Shown in pieces: positions 32,635 to 43,900 of a stretch of 64,000 nt of DNA. The DNA lies in assembly GCF_030272615.1 (NCBI RefSeq), contig NC_081406.1, forward strand, positions 460,130,072 through 460,194,071. Reading direction: 5' to 3'. The notes below the pieces were generated by a model. That model was not told where the DNA came from and did not search any database. It saw nothing but the letters and a program-made list of their open reading frames with translations. This stretch comes from Cryptomeria japonica. Lineage: Eukaryota > Streptophyta > Pinopsida > Cupressales > Cupressaceae. Numbering within the stretch: the stretch's first letter is position 1; each line of letters starts with the position of its first letter. Position numbers and translations under genes: made by a program.

Positions 32635-33819
32635 TGTTGGAATTTTTGATGTTTATGTTGTGATTGTCATTGATGGACACACACTTGTATTGAGATCCCC
32701 TTTGTATGTATGAGCTAGAGCTCAACCGGTATTTGTTCCAACCGGTATGTTGTATTCTAGTCTTTAGACTAATGATTTTGCAGAATGTGTTTCCCGGTCT
32801 GAAGTGGCATGATGACCCCAAGTGGTTCATAGATCTCAACCAGTACAAGGGAGCAAAGCGACACAACACATTCTTACCAGTCTTCATTTTTTTCAAACCG
32901 GCAACTGGTATTTTGTATGAACCGGTAATACTTTGTGATGAGTTACCAACCGGCATTTTTTGATGAGTTACCAACCCACCGATTGATTGCCGGTGCCGAC
33001 ACACTGACGGTGCTTTTTGTGTCATGTTACTGACTATGTCTATATTCATTGAACCTAGGAAATTGTAATGTAATCCTATTGGGTCGACATGAAATCAAAT
33101 TCATTTAAAAGGACATCATGTGTAGGGTTTTGAGTTGTTAAAATTGTTGCTGAAAGGGTTTATGTTGTGGCTAGGGTTTAAGATGATTGTTGAGTTGTTG
33201 TAAGAGCAATCTTATCTGAGAAGATCGAGTTGTAGACAGAAAGAGATAGAGAAGACTAAAGTAATGCTGGAGTGCATTAGCAGTGAACTATACTGGATCT
33301 AATCAAGCAGTTTGTGCTATAAGATAGATCAAACACTTATTGATTACTCACATCTTTGACAAGTCTATAGCCCTTAACCGAGTAGGCCTCAAAGCCTTTG
33401 TAAAATCCTCTAACAAGGTGGTTCACTTCTGTGAATCTAAAATCCTCTAACAAGGTAGTCTTTAATCAGACTTACCTCCTAAAAAAGATTGAGATTCCTA
33501 ACAGGATCTGTTCTGATGAAAAACATTGTAAGACCTTAACCGGTCTGACCTTAACTGGTCTAGTTTCTATTTTGAAGATAGTGACTTGTGAGTTCCATCT
33601 CACCGTGGTTTATCCCAGTTGGGTTTCCACGTCAAATATCTTGTGTTATGGTTGTATTGCTTTTGTGGGTGAATGCTTTATTCACATTTTGGTTTGCATG
33701 TGTGATAACCGGTCTGTCTGTTAGACTGTTTTACCGATTTATCTTCAGACTGTATAAGTGTTTAAGGACAGAGATTTTTGGCATACTAATTCACCCCCCC
33801 CCCCTCTTAGTATTCATCA
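32635..33819 (+). repeat. 3' LTR of copia-type element
   Basis: This is 1,185 bp. It keeps the 104-bp segment lost from the 5' LTR. Five exact ACCGGT sites remain (32725, 32741, 32921, 33539, 33708), others having decayed to ACCGAT or ACTGGT. It ends in a C run and TTCATCA. Confidence 0.9.
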
Positions 33820-34205
33820 ACTATCATTTTATCCCAGGCCACATGTTGTGCCCCCATTTCTAGTCCTGGATCCTAAAACACTTATCTCAATGCCTTCCTA
33901 TCTCCCTCTCAATCATAGGGAACCAACTCTCGATCGATCGGTATCCGTAGTATCTTATACATATCCTCTAAAGTGATTGTCATCTCACCCATCGGAAAAT
34001 GAAACGTGCATGTCTCTGAGTGCCATCTCTTGGTTAATTTAGTTAACAAACCCATGTTTGCTTGAAACTCGGGCATATACATAATATATTGCAATCTCAC
34101 GGCCTCAACTACGACTCTATCCTCCACTATCAACTCTGGTCGTAATCCTTCAGTCAAAGGATATCTCTCCCATGACCCGAGCATCAGTAGGTCCTCTTGC
34201 AGCAA
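33820..34205 (-). pseudogene. PMD gene, N-terminal part
   Basis: Reading down from ATG 34205: MLQEDLLMLGSWERYPL, then FQANMGLLTKLTKRWHSETC, TFHFPMGEMTITLEDMYKIL and RIPIDRELVPYD. This is the diagnostic PMD start (LL--L-ERW-PETHTFHLP-GE-TITL-DV--LLGL-IDG-PV). Stops follow at 33909 and twice more before the copia insertion. Joining across the insertion through the ATAGY target site gives DKMIATGLALSVVL in frame, so this and 24773-26037 were one gene. The start may lie further upstream. Confidence 0.8.
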
Positions 34206-34220
34206 ATCAAATCAACTATG

Positions 34221-34345
34221 TCAATCCTAGTAGTACTCCCTATTCATCACAAAGTGCTGCTTTTTAATCCTAGTGCTTATATTTATCATACAAAACTCTA
34301 TCCTAGTAGTACTCCTGGTTCATCACAAAGTATTGCTTTTATGTT
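34221..34345. repeat. Direct repeat upstream of PMD gene
   Basis: Two copies of a segment with ATCCTAGTAGTACTCC and TTCATCACAAAGT lie at about 34225-34263 and 34302-34340. The second half recurs once more at about 34494-34506. Confidence 0.6.
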
Positions 34346-34393
34346 ATCTTTTAGGGCACCTACTTGAGTGCATCCTCTTGAGTATCTTATCCA

Positions 34394-34708
34394 ATTGACA
34401 ACGTATGTTTTATCATAGAATTGTCAATGTCAGCCCAATCCAATTGACAACGTATATTTTATCACATAATTTTCAATTTATTTGGTACACCCTGTTCATC
34501 ACAAAGTGCCTCTCTCTATCCTATCTTAGGGCCTCTGCTTGAGTGTATCTTCTCGAGTAGTTTCCTGATTGAAAACGTATGTTCTATCAAACAATTTTCA
34601 ATCCTAGCCCTATCTATTATCCTAGTCTTCCCGAGAGGACCTATTTGAGTGTATCCTCTCAGCAACTTATCCAATCGACAATGTATGTTTATCACATAAC
34701 TGTCGATT
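34394..34708. repeat. Four 35-bp hairpin repeats with covarying stems
   Basis: Hairpins at 34394-34428, 34443-34477, 34568-34602 and 34673-34708 share the loop core CGTATGTTTTATCACATA (with variants). Stems read ATTGACAA/TTGTCAAT, ATTGACAA/TTTTCAAT (one mismatch), ATTGAAAA/TTTTCAAT and ATCGACA/TGTCGAT. Two of the changes are compensated on the other arm. Between hairpins a GAGTGTATCCTCTCGAG-like segment also repeats (34354, 34532, 34649). They lie 190-500 bp upstream of the PMD start, possibly in its 5' UTR or an LTR. Confidence 0.8.
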
Positions 34709-37520
34709 TGACCTTGAAGGTGTAAACATGCTTTAAACTTACACAAATGTGCCTTCCTTGCACATACACGCCTGAAACACATAGACGTGTCTCTATCTTT
34801 CATAAGTGCGCCTTCTCAATATAGACACGCTCGTATGTGGCACAAACGCCTTTGAAATCATAGATGCATTTAAACTAGACATAGACACGCCTATCCTTCC
34901 CAGATGCACTTGGCACCAACACAAACACACCTTAACTTTTTTTCCCTCCACTTGGCATTTTATAGCCCTACCTAGCATGCATTTATGATAACAATTAATA
35001 TACCAACATAAAAGGAGGTTTTGTGGTGCTAACCAGCTCTCTTGCATATGTTGGTCTCTGATATTGGTGAACATGGTCGAATCAATGTACCAATGTCATC
35101 GTTGCTGACTTCTCTCTGCTCTCTCTGCACTCTAATCTCTTAGGTGTGTAAATGACAATGAGGATGTTTTCCCTCGTGGTCTATCTTATAGACTACCCTA
35201 TCCCTAGTCTCCCAAGTCAGTCTTCTTTATCCCGTGACTCTGTCACTCTATCCTATCTTGTTAGTCTTTTCTAGCCTTTCTATGCTTTACGATTTTAAAG
35301 ATGTTTATACCCTATTCTGAAGCCCCCATTTGGTACAGACAAGGAAGATGCTAGTAAAGGTAGTAGAGTCTACATTTAGAATTTGGTTGCAAGTTTATAC
35401 AACCTCTTCAACATATCCATTTTGTTAATATCTTGCAATCAAGAGGCTCAAAACAATTTTTTTTTGAGGCATTATGTCAAACAGTTCAGCCTCCTTATCT
35501 ATGTTTTCAAGTTTTGCATATCCTATAATTATGACATTCTGTCAAATAGTTTATGTACCTTGTCTATTCTTACCCTTTTGTGCCAGGTCAGTTGCAGCTA
35601 CAACATCTGACAAAATTCCTCCATTGTTTACATGTAATGGATGTTCATACCATGTTCCAAAGCTCTGGTTTTGGCACAGTCTAGGAGGATGCTAGAAAAG
35701 GTTTTAGAGTTTGGCCTTACACCTGCGTAATTGTTTGAAAGTGTGTAACATATTTTTTTCTTATCCTGCAATCATAGGATTCAGGGAGACCACATTTTAG
35801 GCCAATTGCTTGCTTAGTGTTTTTTTTGTTGAAGAAGAAGTTGAGGCATGAATCTCAAAAATCATGGCAAATGCATAACACAGATGAGAAAAAAAGTGAA
35901 GCACCCATTAAAACTCAATATGAATGCCACTTATCCCAAACTAATTAGAGGATGTGGAAAAGCCAGAGTATTTCCAACTATAACTAATCCCCTTCCCTTA
36001 TGATCTGATTCTGATGTGTGTCAATGCGCTCAATATCGCTACTTCAAATACCTTGCAACCAATGTCTTGTATTATGCCATCATATGCATTCACCGGACTT
36101 TTAAGTGTAAAAAGTTTGGATTTGAAATTAACATGAATTGAACAGGAATGGCCGTTGCCCATACTTACCACATATAAATTGTGTGTGATGATTAAGACAT
36201 GCCTCCAATGCCTTCAATCATTTTTGCTAATTTTAACCAAAAGAAATTGGCAGGGGCAAAATTCCTCCCTTCACAGGGCATTATATTTTCAAGACAATGG
36301 ATTGTGATGGTGGAGGTGATGGGTGGTGCAACTACTATTAATATTATTGTCAATCCTTTAAGAAACTAGGGCCTCAAAATGTTTGTTCAAGTCATTCATA
36401 TGTTTTGGACACCTTTTACGTTCCACTCTCTTAACCTTACACTACCAAAAACATACTTAAATTAATTGAATTAAACATGATGTGTACAATGATTTTGATA
36501 ACATTCAAATGTTCATCATCAAGCACTATATATCTCACAGGGCGTATGTAGAACATTCTTAATATTGGATTTGTTGAAAGTAAGTGAATCATTTAGATTT
36601 ATTATATATTGAAAATTTTAATATTTATAATTTATGTTTCATTTTACTGATTTTTAAAAAAAATTACTTTTATGTTTTCTTATTTCAGAATTTAAGAATC
36701 TTTATTTTTTAGTTTATTAATTTTGATTTCCATTGAATAGGTTGCTAAGGCTTATTTTTCCTCCAACATAATGACCGTCAAATGATTTATGAAGGTTGAA
36801 GAGACATTATTTAAAATGGTTATAGCTAAAATAGGTCCATATCGAGATAATCTATCACTACAAGTAGATGATACTCGGTGCCTGAATATTTCCTTAGTTT
36901 CACCTAACTCATATTGAGTATGATTTGTTAAGAAGACATGGATTGGCCTTGTTTGCTAGATATATTTGATTGCACCAACTCAATGATTGAGAAAAATGCC
37001 ATCAAAAGTGCACAATAGAAGAATCTTGAAGACGTCAACCAAGGGTACAAGATAGTGCTTCATAGACCCTATTGACTTGACATGTGGGATATAATTGGAC
37101 TTGAATTGATGGATTTTGTACACTTCAATCACTATTGTATTGATGTGCTCCATAACAAGTTCAAGGTTGATGCTCATTGGTGGTGGCACTTCCATGTACA
37201 AACAGTCAACACCTATAAGCTTTTGAGATCAAAATTTTATTGCAAGTTCATTCTATGATATTTTTGTTTACAACTTGAGAATTTAAAATTCTGAATTTAG
37301 AACTCCAATTCTCTAATTTAGTTTTAATAAATAGCTAGTTCATTTGGATCAAAGAGGAATTGGAACACCTGGTCATTCAACCACTTAGTAAAGTGTAACA
37401 GAGTGTACTTACAAATGGTAAAGGACTTAGTGTATCTGCATTCCAACTTGTGTCTATTGTCACACAAAGTAACTAAAAGGAAGGAGACAAAGAAGTGGGA
37501 TATTGAGGCAAGGCATATCA
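34709..37520. other. No supported gene
   Basis: 34740-34930 holds iterated ACACGCC / GTGCGCC-type motifs in CA-rich DNA. 35090-35300 is CT-rich. Beyond that I see AT-rich sequence with short minus-strand ORFs at 36980-37201 and 37324-37521 that I cannot assign to a family. Confidence 0.4.
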
Positions 37521-40500
37521 CCTTGGATGCTACCTTTTAACACCTTGTTGCATTTATCATCTAGTGAGCATAAGAGTGATACTATGAGTGCAAGTGCTAG
37601 CACCAACAATTGTCGTTATTTTAATTGTACGCACTAAAAATCGATATCACCTCCAATTCTCCATTTTTAACCTAATCACGCGTATAATCTTCATTATTCG
37701 CACAAACCTATCCTATTGCCCCCTTTACATTTCCTATCCAAATAATTTCATTTCCTTCCCATTTTAGGTTTGCGGTTTCATTTTACCCTTAAATTCAACC
37801 CCCTTGCGTTAGATCTTTCCCTTGTCGCTTTTGCAATGTCATTTTGCCTAATTTTGTCCCGATTAGGGTTTTTTTCTCCTCATTCGGCTAGTGCTAACTT
37901 TAAGAAACCCCCTCTCAAAAAAATGTATAACATCTTGATGAATATTTAATTTTATTTCTAGAAAATAATATTTTTATTGGCGAATCTTTTCTGTTTTTAA
38001 AGAAAATAATTAATTTTACTGGCAATTTTTTTTTATATCAAATTTTATTAGTAGAAAATATTGGTGAATCTTATAAAATAATAAGAGTATGCATTGATTA
38101 ATATTGCAAATCTTTTCATTTAAAAAAATATTATTTTATAGAAAAGTAAAGGCCTGAAGGTGGAAATCATTAATGAGTTTAAGGGGTAGACTCTACTTTA
38201 TTTAGTTTCTACCATTAATTTAAAATAATCTAATAGCCCCCTTTGCATTTCGTGAGATAAAATGTACCAACAATTTGTAATACTCATGGGGCAAAAAATT
38301 CTTTTTAGACCATTGATTTTCATTCAGGTCAACAATTCAAAAATAATTTCAATACCAACAAGCATTACAACTTGTAAGTACAATTTACCTCATGGAATAC
38401 AATGAAGGTCATTATATTATATTTTAAATCAATTGTGGCAACTAAAGATTGTTGATATAATCCTAAAGTAACTAATAATTATGATATATTATTGGCGAAT
38501 TAATTTAGATTTCTACAAAAAATTATAAAATATTGGCGAATCTGATCCAATCATGTTTTGAATATTTTGGCGATTTAAATAACGCTGAAATAAAAATTTG
38601 TAAAAATGTGGTGAATTGGGTCTCCTTAAAAGTAAAACTTATTAGCCAAATTTTGATTTCCAAATTTAAAAAAATAGCCAATTAGCTAATATTAGCCACT
38701 AAAAAAATCATTCTTGATTCGGTCCTCCCATTTCGCCTTTTCCATTTCATGTCCAAATCCTTCCATTTTCTTCCTATTTCAAGTTTGACATTTAATTTAT
38801 CCTCAACTTGTCCCCTTTGTGTCAGATCATTACCCTCTCGATCTAGTAATGTTAATTTCTGACCTATACTGCCTCTCACTTTCCATTTTCAGTCATGTTG
38901 GCTTCATTTCTTCCCTATTATTGTTTTGAGGTTCCATTTTGACCTATTCTTTAACCCCATGACCTGCTTTGACCCAATTTACCTATTATTGCTTGGTTTT
39001 ATCCAGTATGACCTAATTTTCCAATCTTTGCTCAAATCTTTCCATTTTTTGTCTAAAACTTCCCAATTCTTTTCAAATTCACCTATTTTGACCAAAATTG
39101 ACTTAATTTTACCTAATTAAGGTCTTTGAGCATCAGGTTGACTAATTGCCCTTTTAGGTTTAATTAATTCTTTAATTAATTAAGCCTCTTCTTACTAATT
39201 CTTCTTCTTTAAATCTTTCATCATTTAATTAAACATTTCCCTTTTTAATAATAACTAAATAATATTAAATAATTTAATAAATTTTGATTCATCGCCTTTA
39301 TTAAATGATTTTAATTATTTAATTAAAAAAATTCATTTCTAATGCCTTATAGTTGAATAATTTATTTGAATTATTCAATTAGCTAAGTATGTCATCAAAA
39401 TTAAATAAATATCTTTATTTATTTAATTTTCCAATTATATTCTCATACGAGGATAATATCTTCTTTTTTAATTATTACTTGCAGAATATCCTCCTAATTT
39501 TTTAAAATGGTGATATCATCTTGGATATTTATGAGATTTCTGTTTGATTTTTGAAAATTGTGTTTTATGGAAATATGTTATTATATCTTCTTTTTTTTTT
39601 TTCAAAAATGAGGTATGTGTTGGGACTTCAAAATATTGGTCAAATTTTGAAGACCCAGGTTCAAAATTTTGTTAAATGCATTCATAATTGCCTTGTAGAA
39701 CAGGCCTGAGTAGCTCAGTTTGTGAGCTCATATTTTTGCACCAGTGAAATGTCATGTAAAATCCTCTTGAGAGATTGTTATACACCTTGAAAAGATGCCA
39801 TTATTCCATTTTCATCTTTCTTGGACCAGATTTGATGTGTTTGTGAAGTCTCCTTTAAAGGTCCTGAGGTTGGGTTGTTGTTTGCACCTTTTGCACATTT
39901 CTAAGTAACTCACTTTGAACAGTTGTATATTCATGTCAAATGATTGTGTGTCAAACGGCAGTCGGGAGCCTTCTTTGTGAATTTTTATTTCACACCTAGT
40001 TGACTTGATTTTCAAAGTGGTTATACCCTATGATTATCTATAAAATTGTTTTCCATTTTCCCAGTTTATAATCCCCCAACTCCTCGTTTGATTAATTTTT
40101 CAGAGCCCATTCCAAATGAACTTTTTCAGGGTTCCATGATCAGCATGCTCGATTTTTTAGAGGCAACTTTGAAGGTTAATATTTTTCACATGTGACCTAA
40201 TAAGGTCAAACCCTCATCCACACCTATTCATGGTAACTTGATGTACTAGCGTGCCAAGTGGCATCTCATGAGACGAAAAATTTGATATTCTTACAACTCA
40301 GGTTTTTGATGGTACTCAAGTTGATTTATCAGGTTTAGCTTTAGATAAACCTAAGTAGGTGACTTTGAAGGTTAATATATTTTTCCACAATTGTCATTTT
40401 GATGGTACATCTAATGCCCTGGATTATTTGTAGTACATTCAATCAGTGTGCCAGTGTGCATACCCTAATCAGGTGTTTTGATCAATTTTTGAAGTTGATT

Positions 40501-40780
40501 CCAGGGGCTACTCAGGTGTTTTCAGCAAAATTTCAAAGTTGCAAAATGCTAAGTTTGATGACCACACATTCAATTTCTCACATCTCGGATGCAGAATAAA
40601 GTTCATTAAGAAAATATATTATTTAAATCATTCCAATTTAAATAATGTTGTATATGGTATTGGTTCAAATAAAGACACAAACAAAATAAATTAAATCACT
40701 TGCGCAATTTAATTTGAGTGGCGAAACAAGCAAGATTATTCAAATCATTGAAAATGATATATTTAATAATTATTAAATGA
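37521..40780. other. AT-rich anonymous repeat-like region
   Basis: No gene. Two related segments (about 37690-37830 and 38710-38850) share a C/T-rich pattern: a CATTTC...TCCAAAT start, CCTATTT/CCCATTTTAGGTTTG and a CCCC(C)TTGYGTYAGATC core. ATTGGCGAATC recurs at 37976, 38491 and 38532, with variants near 38063 and 38567. It may be decayed LTR sequence. Confidence 0.4.
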
Positions 40781-40968
40781 TTTACTAGAATATTGTTAAG
40801 AATTTTATACGAGAAATGAGATCAATGATGAATATACATGTTTCAATGATTTGGTAAAAGTAAAAATATATAATTTTACTAGAATATTGTTAAAAAATTT
40901 ATACGAGAAATGAGATCAATGATTAACATACATGTTTCAATGATTTGTTAAAAGTAAAAATATATAAT
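40781..40968. repeat. Tandem duplication, 2 x 94 bp
   Basis: The segment starting TTTACTAGAATATTGTTAA is repeated directly at 40781 and 40875 with a few differences. AT-rich and noncoding. Confidence 0.9.
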
Positions 40969-43900
40969 AAGGTCCCAATATGTTCCATCATCCAACAAAT
41001 GACGAAGCATCCATCGTGAATGGTGGGCCCCTTCTTTGGAGGCATCATTGGAGAAAAATAATTGAAACTTTTTACAAGTTTATTATCCCGCAACATGTAA
41101 TATGAATGCCAAGGTGTATTGCGAGATAATAAGCATTAATTTTTTATTATCCCGTACTTAGTATCAAAGCGAGTAAAGAACCATGTGCGATAAGGGATGG
41201 GCGTGAGGAGAAGGACTCCCATCTACCCTGCGTAGCACCCAGAGCATCGAAAGACATCACTCACGGTAAAACGATGCAACGCAGAGGAATTCTTTTGATT
41301 ACCCCACGTGACAAGCAAGGTAGTTGAGATGGTCATGTAGGGTAAGTTTGGGGCAAATACTGAGTGACTCAATATACTGCACAAGGTAAGGTTTGGATGG
41401 AGGGGCAAACCTCTCTGTGCTATCCCGCAGCCCACAATAGAGTATCTCAAGCACCATGTGGGCTAAGTGGGTATGCAGAGCAATGGCAGTGATCTTCTTA
41501 TCTCACGTGGTAGAAGAGGCGGCCCAAGAGACCATGCGGGATAAGCTTGACAGAAACTAAGAAACAAACGCAAGTCAAAGAAATGAAAACGGGATAGAAC
41601 AAGATTAGGGCAACATAATTTGAAGGTGAAGTTTAGAGTTGTGTAAAAAAAAAATGCTCCCACAGCCGCCATTGTTGCAGGGAGTCATCCCCTTTAGCAG
41701 AGAACTTAGCGGAGATCCTTCCCCCGCGCCATAATCTCATAAAATGGAAATCATTATCTGCTCAGTGGGTGGAGGATGATTATCAAATGTCAATTTGGAG
41801 CTATGCGAATGGCCTCCATGCCCAGTGATTCTTCGAATCAACGCCATCACAGAGACCAACTGCAAATCCAGACCTTTCAAAATGCAGGTTGTGAGTTTTT
41901 CACCTCCATGCATCGTGTCTTTTATGGATTGTAATTGGAATTTATGAGAAGATAGGTGCGCAGTTTAAAGACTCAAACAATCTGTATGGTCCTATGCATT
42001 ATTTTCTGTGTATGGAGATATGGGCAACACTCAAGATTGTACTCAGAGCAAATAAGAAAGCAACTCATATGTGTTGAGAATTCATAGATGGTAAATAGCT
42101 AAAGATTTTGCCTCTTATTAATGAAGCATGTTGCCAGGGTTTGGATCCATGAGAAATCTTTGCATTTTGCACGCTCTTATTTGTTTTATTTCCCCGGTCC
42201 CAGACACCTAGTGGCTCGGCTATGTTGAAAATATGGGAGACAATTGGGATCCCCAATCTAAATGAGCACATGGCTACTTGAGATTGGTTCACAGGTTATG
42301 AATTTAGCAATAATGAAATATGGGAGGCGATCATGTCGTTTGGGTATGGTTAATATTTGCATGATCATTGTTTGATGTAAGCGCGAAGAGGTTCGAAGGT
42401 AAGAAAGAGGCATTTTAGAAAGATGGGCAACGTGATATTACACATTCCCAGTTGTCTCCAAATCAAATATGAATTATTCACATATGCAGATGAGCGCATT
42501 GCTATTGTGAATACCTTTTATTGTTTGCAGGTTATTAACATAGTAGGACTTGTTCTTGCTGTGATAAGCTGTCCAAATGTTTTTTTGGACAATTTGCAAG
42601 GGAAAAATTGACCACAAAGGTTTGTTAAGGTGAAGTCGTGAGCTCCTGCCTAGCTTTGAAAGGTGTCTGATCATTATACCTAAGGTTTTCAAACATTGTG
42701 CTCCATGATATTTCCAAAAGATGGGAAAGTGCCCGATATAAAACAAATGAAGGCTAACATGAAAGGGCATGAGAAAATTTCAAGGGAGGATGTCGTATAT
42801 TGGAGTCAATGGCAAATAACGGGTGAATTTCATGTAGAAATAGAATTAGAATCAATAATGTGTATATATAGAAAATGCATTTATGAGCATGAGACGGAAA
42901 ACGTAGGCCCTTCAGCAGTCGGTCTCATTGTCTCAATTGGCATTCACCTTGAAGAAGGGGAAACACAAAAAATTTGGGGGCTTATTGTTTCATGTAGAAT
43001 GCTTCCAAGCATCGAATTTTGGCAGAGGGGCACTCATGTCGATGTTGTCATCATCAAATAAGACACATGTTGCAAGGGGTGGCATTGGCAGGAATAGTAA
43101 AAGTGCTCTTTTATATTTCCACTATATGCAACAATTTGAATTCTTTTTCAAAAAATTTAGGCTCAGATATAATGTACAATAAATAGCCTACAGATGAGAA
43201 AAATGGAAACAATAATGGCACATGATGCTCCAGTGTAGATTATGTATGCAGAACAAGGTCATTGCTAACATTGTGGAGAAGTACAAAATTATATTTTGGG
43301 GATATTATGTCATATGTGGATGATTATTTTGAGAAGGTGAGACTACCTTAGTTTTCCATAAAAAATAAATATTGTTTTACCCTAAATGCACAACAAGTGG
43401 AACTATATGAGATGACAAATTGACAAAATGTGTTACAATAGGGCAGAGTATTACATAGATGGCAATTGTTGAATGTCTTGGGTGTTATGAACAGGTAGAG
43501 GAAAGCATTTTCACCAATGGGGGCGAAATACTATCTTTGTATCTTTCGTTGTTTGTGTATGAGAATAATATTTCAATGGTGGTGAGATTTGTTTCACGGG
43601 GAGAATTATTCAATTACCATGTGGTAATTATGGGAAGTGCTCCACTGAAAGAGGAAATGAGCATGATAGTAAATGCTTTTCATCACAGGTGAAATGTCTT
43701 CAAAGGTTTACTTAAGTGTAAAATGCTTTCACCAAGGGAGAAATGACTTTCCACTTAATGGTGCAATTGTAAGTGAAAGTGTGTTGTGTATTTCGAGGGA
43801 AAGTTTTATTATTATTTATAAAGCATAGAAAGTATATAGAAGCATATATTTGAGATATAAAGGGAAATTGGCTATGATTGGGTTGATAAGGGATTATTTT

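Larger units (their letters stand above)
26038..33819 (+). mobile_element. Ty1/copia-type LTR element without pol, carrying a long cargo-like ORF
   Basis: This 7,782-bp element has LTRs at 26038-27113 and 32635-33819 (TGTTGGAA...TTCATCA), flanked by GCTAT (26033-26037) and ACTAT (33820-33824), a 5-bp target duplication with one change. The PBS matches initiator Met tRNA as in copia elements, and the polypurine tract AAAGGGGGAGAT and LTR start TGTTGGAAT fit SIRE-like copia elements. Inside are gag with CCHC knuckles and a second ORF region of about 3.1 kb that is not protease, integrase, RT or RNase H. It interrupts the minus-strand PMD gene. Confidence 0.9.

Noticed and set aside
34793-35074. 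93-codon minus-strand ORF upstream of the PMD gene
   Set aside because: Cys/Val-rich, overlapping the iterated ACACGCC words, with no recognisable motif and no link to the PMD frame.
36740-36915. Minus-strand LGETKEIFRH followed by SRYGPI, recalling a cytochrome P450 N-terminus
   Set aside because: Only about 20 residues fit, with no haem-binding or I-helix motif nearby and no continuing frame. Too weak to call.
39700-39760. tRNA- or SINE-like A-box (GTAGCTCAGTTTGTGAGCTC)
   Set aside because: It resembles an A box, but I found no B box GGTTCGANNCC at the right distance and no cloverleaf. Probably chance or a very old SINE.
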